From NCBI GenBank assembly GCA_022885665.1, contig JAGQDJ010000030.1:549549-613548 (forward strand): a DNA stretch of 64,000 bases, given 5' to 3'. This document shows positions 60,305 to 64,000 of this stretch, piece after piece. Numbering within the stretch: position 1 is the stretch's first letter; the number at the start of each line of letters is the position of its first letter. Origin of the DNA: Triops longicaudatus. Lineage: Eukaryota > Arthropoda > Branchiopoda > Notostraca > Triopsidae. Under the pieces are notes generated by a model. That model made no database searches. It was not told the origin of the DNA and saw only the letters and a list, made by a program, of their open reading frames with translations. Both the position numbers and the translations under genes were made by a program.

Positions 60305-61476
60305 CATTGCGTTTAACGAAATGTCCCTTTTTTATACAATAAAAAAACGTCCATGACTTCCTTATCAAATAAACTAATTTCAAGATATAGTTTTATAAAG
60401 CAGTCCTAGAAGTATGACGTAATGTACGAAAGGGTTGCGGTCTTTACATTTTGCCAAGCGAATTTGCACTCGCAGCTTTCGTTGTACTGTTTAAGGGTGC
60501 AAGAGCCTAAATTAGGCTGCGAACTTTCATTTTGCGTTTCCTTATAATTCAGGAGTCCAGTGCATTTTGTATTTGTCTTCGAGGTAAATAAACAGTGACG
60601 ACAAATACTGTCAAACAAGTGACACGTTCTCATAATCGAGAGGTATTGAATGATTATAAATGCAATATAAATAAACTGAATTCCAGCTGCAAAATTTCTC
60701 AAGCTCGTTTACGCGTCGATAACAGGCACATTTTGCTCGCGCTCCCGTACTATTTACAATGCATATTGGAACATTTGCAGATTAGCGAGGAATAGGCTTT
60801 TTTTACTGTACCAGAAACAAATTTCTATTTTGACAGATTTTCTAAGCGGTTGAAAGAAACAAACTTTTTAGCCCATTTTCAGTAACTTCGAATTTTCACT
60901 ACTGAAACATAACCACTAGAGAGAATTCGTTTTTTTTCAACAAGATATCGCATTAACCCGTCTTTCTGTTACCTAAATCAAAACAGTCGCAGAATAACCT
61001 TACGGCAAATTCGATGTTCGAAATTAAACAAAAAACGTTGACCTTATTATTGTGTTACAGCTTATGGATTTTTGAGGCTATCGAACTATATAAAAAAACT
61101 TGCTTTTTCTGTCAAACCCAGTTTGACATCACCTTCACTTTCCTCTACTAAGATAAAATGGTTATGTGAATGCAGTTATTTGTTTAAAAAAATAGAATGT
61201 GATTGTAAATCTTGGGATTTATATTAAAGTTTAGCTTTTATATTTTAGCTATATAAATGTATTTCACATCTGATAATTTTCAACATCTTTAACATCCGAT
61301 AATCAGTCTTTAACATCCGGTCAAGTTGTAACATTTCCGCGGAAACCAAATTCTTATCACACTATTTGTGGTGGGGAATTAAAAGCGCGTCAAGCTGGCT
61401 ATAACACGGAACCCAGGAAGGGAGTAACACGAGCGGGAACGATAACCAATCATGTTTAGTGCGTCAAGAAGATAAA
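60305..61476. other. Intergenic region between the Mcr-like and GH16 genes
   Basis: About 1.2 kb including the Mcr 3' end and the GH16 promoter. A minus-strand ORF (60406-60702) is rich in cysteine with a hydrophobic first part, but it opens with TTG and its first ATG follows the hydrophobic part. It is discussed as a weak finding. No RNA gene or repeat is evident. Confidence 0.5.
60338..60343 (+). terminator. Mcr polyadenylation signal
   Basis: AATAAA 34 nt after the Mcr-like stop codon, implying a very short 3' UTR. Confidence 0.65.
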
Positions 61477-63637
61477 ATGCCTTGTAATGCAGTCCATCAA
61501 GACCAGTGCAGTTCCCGAACGGTGATCGTTGCAATCATCGTCGTCGCCACCATGTTAGCCTTCGTGGTAGTTCTAGCTACTGTGCTACACAGTTCACTTT
61601 GTCAGTGTTATATTTTCTACTAAAACAAGGTGTATTGAGCAAGCTAATTTGATTTTTGTTTCACATTCAGGTAGTAATATCTCCCTAACTACCGTGAGCA
61701 ACAAAAATGTCATGGCTGGTGAACTCATCTTTGATGAAAATTTCGACACTTTGGACTTGGACCGCTGGCAGCACGAAATCACTTTATCTGGAGGAGGAGT
61801 AAGAAAACGATTAAAACCGTTCTTAAAAACGAAAAGTTATATTTAAAAAATAAATAAATGAAAGTGGGTTTTTCTTCGAAGGTCAAAACTTACTTGTCGT
61901 TTCCTTCTATGTCCAGAACTGGGAATTCCAAGTGTACACCAATACCCGTACGAACAGCTACGCACATGACGGCACTTTATTCATCAAGCCAACTTTGTTG
62001 GAAGATCGCTACGGCGCTGGATTCGTGACATCTGGGACTTTGAGCTTGTGGGGCGGCGCTCCTGCAGATCAGTAAGGCTTTACAGCGTTATTCAATACTC
62101 GATTTACGTATATTTCATTCTGATTTGTATGACATATGATGTCATACATATTTTGTGTTTCTTACCAATTCTTGATTTGAAGACTGAATTTGTTTGTTAT
62201 TTAATTTAAATATTACGAATTCAAGGTGCACCAATCCTTCGTTCTACGGTTGCGAGCGTGTTGGAACGCCCACCAACGCTTTAAATCCAACCATGTCTGC
62301 GCGTATTCGCACGGTGAATTCGTTCTCTTTCCGGTACGGAAAGGTTGAAGTACGCGCTAAGATGCCCTCAGGCGATTGGCTCTGGCCAGGTACCTAGAAT
62401 GCCAATATATGAGATTTGAAATATATTCATCGCAATGCAATTTAACTACTGAATTAATTTTCGTGCAAAATACTTTTACATTTAAATTAATATAAAATCT
62501 GTTTAGCTATTTGGTTGTTGCCCAAGCGCAATGCTTACGGTACTTGGCCCGCTTCCGGTGAAATCGACCTCGTGGAATCTCGCGGTAATTTGCACTTGAT
62601 GCAAAACGGTGTTAACATTGGCGTTGAGCAAGCGGGATCTACTTTGCACTGGGGACCTTACTGGCCTTACAACGGGTACGAGAAAACTACCTGGCACAAG
62701 AATCAGAGTCCTGGATTCAACGCCGACTTCCATCGCTATCAACTCGAATGGACTCCGGGTATTTACGCTTCTCCTACCAAAATTTTCCCCCAAAAAATCT
62801 TAAAATGGCGATTTCGCTTAGGGAAATTTTTTAAATTTTAATATTCTAATTATTGTATTTTCTTACATCTTATTTGTATCAATATGTGTGTTATTTTTTA
62901 GATTACCTCGCGTTTAGCCTGGATGATGTGGAGATTGGTCGTGTGACGCCACCTGCAGGTGGTTTCTGGGAACTGGGCCAATTTGGTTCCGATATCCAAA
63001 ACCCATGGCGCTACGCTACCAAAATGGCACCTTTTGACGAAGAAGTAAGCGTTTATTTTCTTGGAAATATCTTTCTCAGTTATTTTCTGTACATCTGCGC
63101 TTCTAATAAAGAAAGTTTTTGAAGTTAATTCTTAATGTATTCTGTTTAACTTGACAGTTCTACTTTGTCATTAACTTGGCCGTCGGCGGTACCAATGGTT
63201 TCTTCCCCGACGATGCTGCCAATGACGGAAGTGCGGCCAAACCTTGGAGCAACACCGGTTCAACTGTAAGTTATATCCATTGGAAAGTTATAAATAGAGC
63301 ATTTCACTGTAATTGGTTAAACTTTTTTTTATAATTGTCATACTTTTTCTGAATCAAACTTAACAAATTTAGTTTCTAATAATTTCTCTTGGTAATTTCT
63401 TTATTATAAATCTTTTCCACTAATGATCATTATATACCAGTTCAGTAGTTAAAAAAAGTGCTTTAACCCTCTTTTTTTTCAAATTCACTAAATACGAATG
63501 GTGTTCAATTTTTCAATAAATTATTTTAGGCTTTTATCGACTTCTGGAACGGTCGCGGAGGCTGGTACAATACTTGGGATAAATACGGCGAGAATGACGC
63601 CTTGCAAGTTGACTACGTCAAAGTCTGGGCTTTGTAA
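61477..63637 (+). CDS. Glycoside hydrolase family 16, endo-1,3-beta-glucanase (laminarinase)-like
   Basis: Likely hydrolyses 1,3-beta-glucans (laminarin, fungal or algal glucan). Eight exons, 61477-61600, 61671-61798, 61917-62071, 62226-62389, 62507-62758, 62902-63044, 63158-63265 and 63530-63637, join in phase to give 393 aa. The N-terminus (MPCNAVHQDQCSSR) precedes a ~25-residue hydrophobic segment (residues ~15-40). The GH16 fold follows: LIFDENFDTLDLDRWQHE, the Cys-containing CTNPSFYGCERVG, YGKVEVRAKMPSGDWLWPAI, and the catalytic beta-strand GEIDLVESRGN with the ExDxxE nucleophile and acid/base glutamates intact. Later come FHRYQLEWTP, the NLAVGGTNGFFPDD segment and a terminal QVDYVKVWAL. 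The catalytic glutamates distinguish it from insect glucan-recognition proteins (GNBP/betaGRP), and no CBM39 domain precedes it. Whether the protein is secreted or membrane-anchored depends on cleavage of the hydrophobic segment. Confidence 0.93.
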
Positions 63638-63738
63638 GACCTGTAAACACATTCGATGCGAAAACTGCCCGGTCATATTTCTTCAATACCAAAAAGTTCC
63701 TTATTTTTTGTAGTGTCAGTAATAAGTTCGTAATAACA

Positions 63739-63744
63739 AATAAA
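63739..63744 (+). terminator. GH16-gene polyadenylation signal
   Basis: AATAAA about 100 nt after the GH16 stop codon. Confidence 0.55.
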
Positions 63745-63849
63745 ATATTAGACTGCCTTCAAACTATCGAGTTTTATTTACAGTGAACGTAAAGATACGT
63801 AAATGTCAATAATTACACGTATTTGCCGTTACGATGCTACCATCACCAT

Positions 63850-63894
63850 CAGGGGCGCAGCGAAGCAGGAAAAAAATTCCGGGCTGCGCCCCTG
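63850..63894. mobile_element. 45-bp perfect inverted repeat resembling hAT-type transposon ends
   Basis: CAGGGGCGCAGC (63850-63861) is exactly mirrored by GCTGCGCCCCTG (63883-63894) around an A/T-rich 21-bp centre. Termini beginning CAG-G-GGCG are typical of hAT transposons and their MITEs, and short copies of such ends are common in invertebrate genomes. No clear 8-bp target-site duplication flanks it, and no other copy was noticed in the window. It could be a minimal MITE, abutting ends left by an excision, or a plain hairpin. High GC against AT-rich flanks sets it apart. Confidence 0.4.
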
Positions 63895-64000
63895 GATACA
63901 ATGACTTTCGCATTGAAATGGACTTGGCTAAAGTCTCTAAGAACAGCACAAAACCTTATGAAAAACGAAATCCGACTGGAAGAAAACCTCGTGGATAGGA

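Overview
This is a gene-dense stretch of an animal nuclear genome, most likely an arthropod or close relative. Coding exons are moderately GC-rich and are broken by AT-rich GT-AG introns, many only about 57-120 nt long. The conserved proteins are metazoan (CNOT1, an ANKRD11/12 protein, paraplegin, RBM12, an axonemal dynein heavy chain, nitric oxide synthase). A thioester-less macroglobulin with an LDLa module (Mcr/TEP6 type) and a GH16 beta-glucanase point to arthropods. The species cannot be named from the sequence. I joined exons by hand; reading phase is consistent at every junction listed, but no transcript evidence was available.

Layout, left to right. 1-6739 (-): the 5' two-fifths of CNOT1, running off the left edge. 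7824-16338 (-): a compact ANKRD11/12-family gene. 17552-21286 (+): SPG7 (paraplegin), head-to-head with the ANKRD gene. 21521-24258 (-): RBM12, tail-to-tail with SPG7. 24259-27330: a 3 kb divergent intergenic region with one doubtful small ORF. 27331-40402 (+): a 16-17-exon DNAH3/7/12-type dynein heavy chain. 40676-44650 (-): NOS, tail-to-tail with the dynein. 47249-60304 (+): a 28-exon Mcr-like gene. 61477-63637 (+): a GH16 beta-1,3-glucanase-like gene. 63850-63894: a short perfect inverted repeat resembling a DNA-transposon terminus.

The most unusual locus is the dynein. It is clearly of the DNAH3/7/12 (single-headed inner-arm) type along its tail, linker, AAA ring and stalk. However, the AAA1 Walker A, Walker B and sensor I motifs are eroded, AAA2 and AAA3 are altered, and most of the C-terminal domain is missing. 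The reading frame is nevertheless open over about 3,500 codons, so it looks like a maintained pseudo-motor rather than a dead gene.

At the right end, NOS (which lacks the FMN-domain autoinhibitory insert and has changes in the substrate loop), Mcr and a GH16 enzyme are adjacent. All three can be connected to immunity or barrier biology, but whether that proximity means anything is open. The remaining genes are housekeeping: mRNA deadenylation, chromatin regulation, mitochondrial proteolysis and RNA binding.
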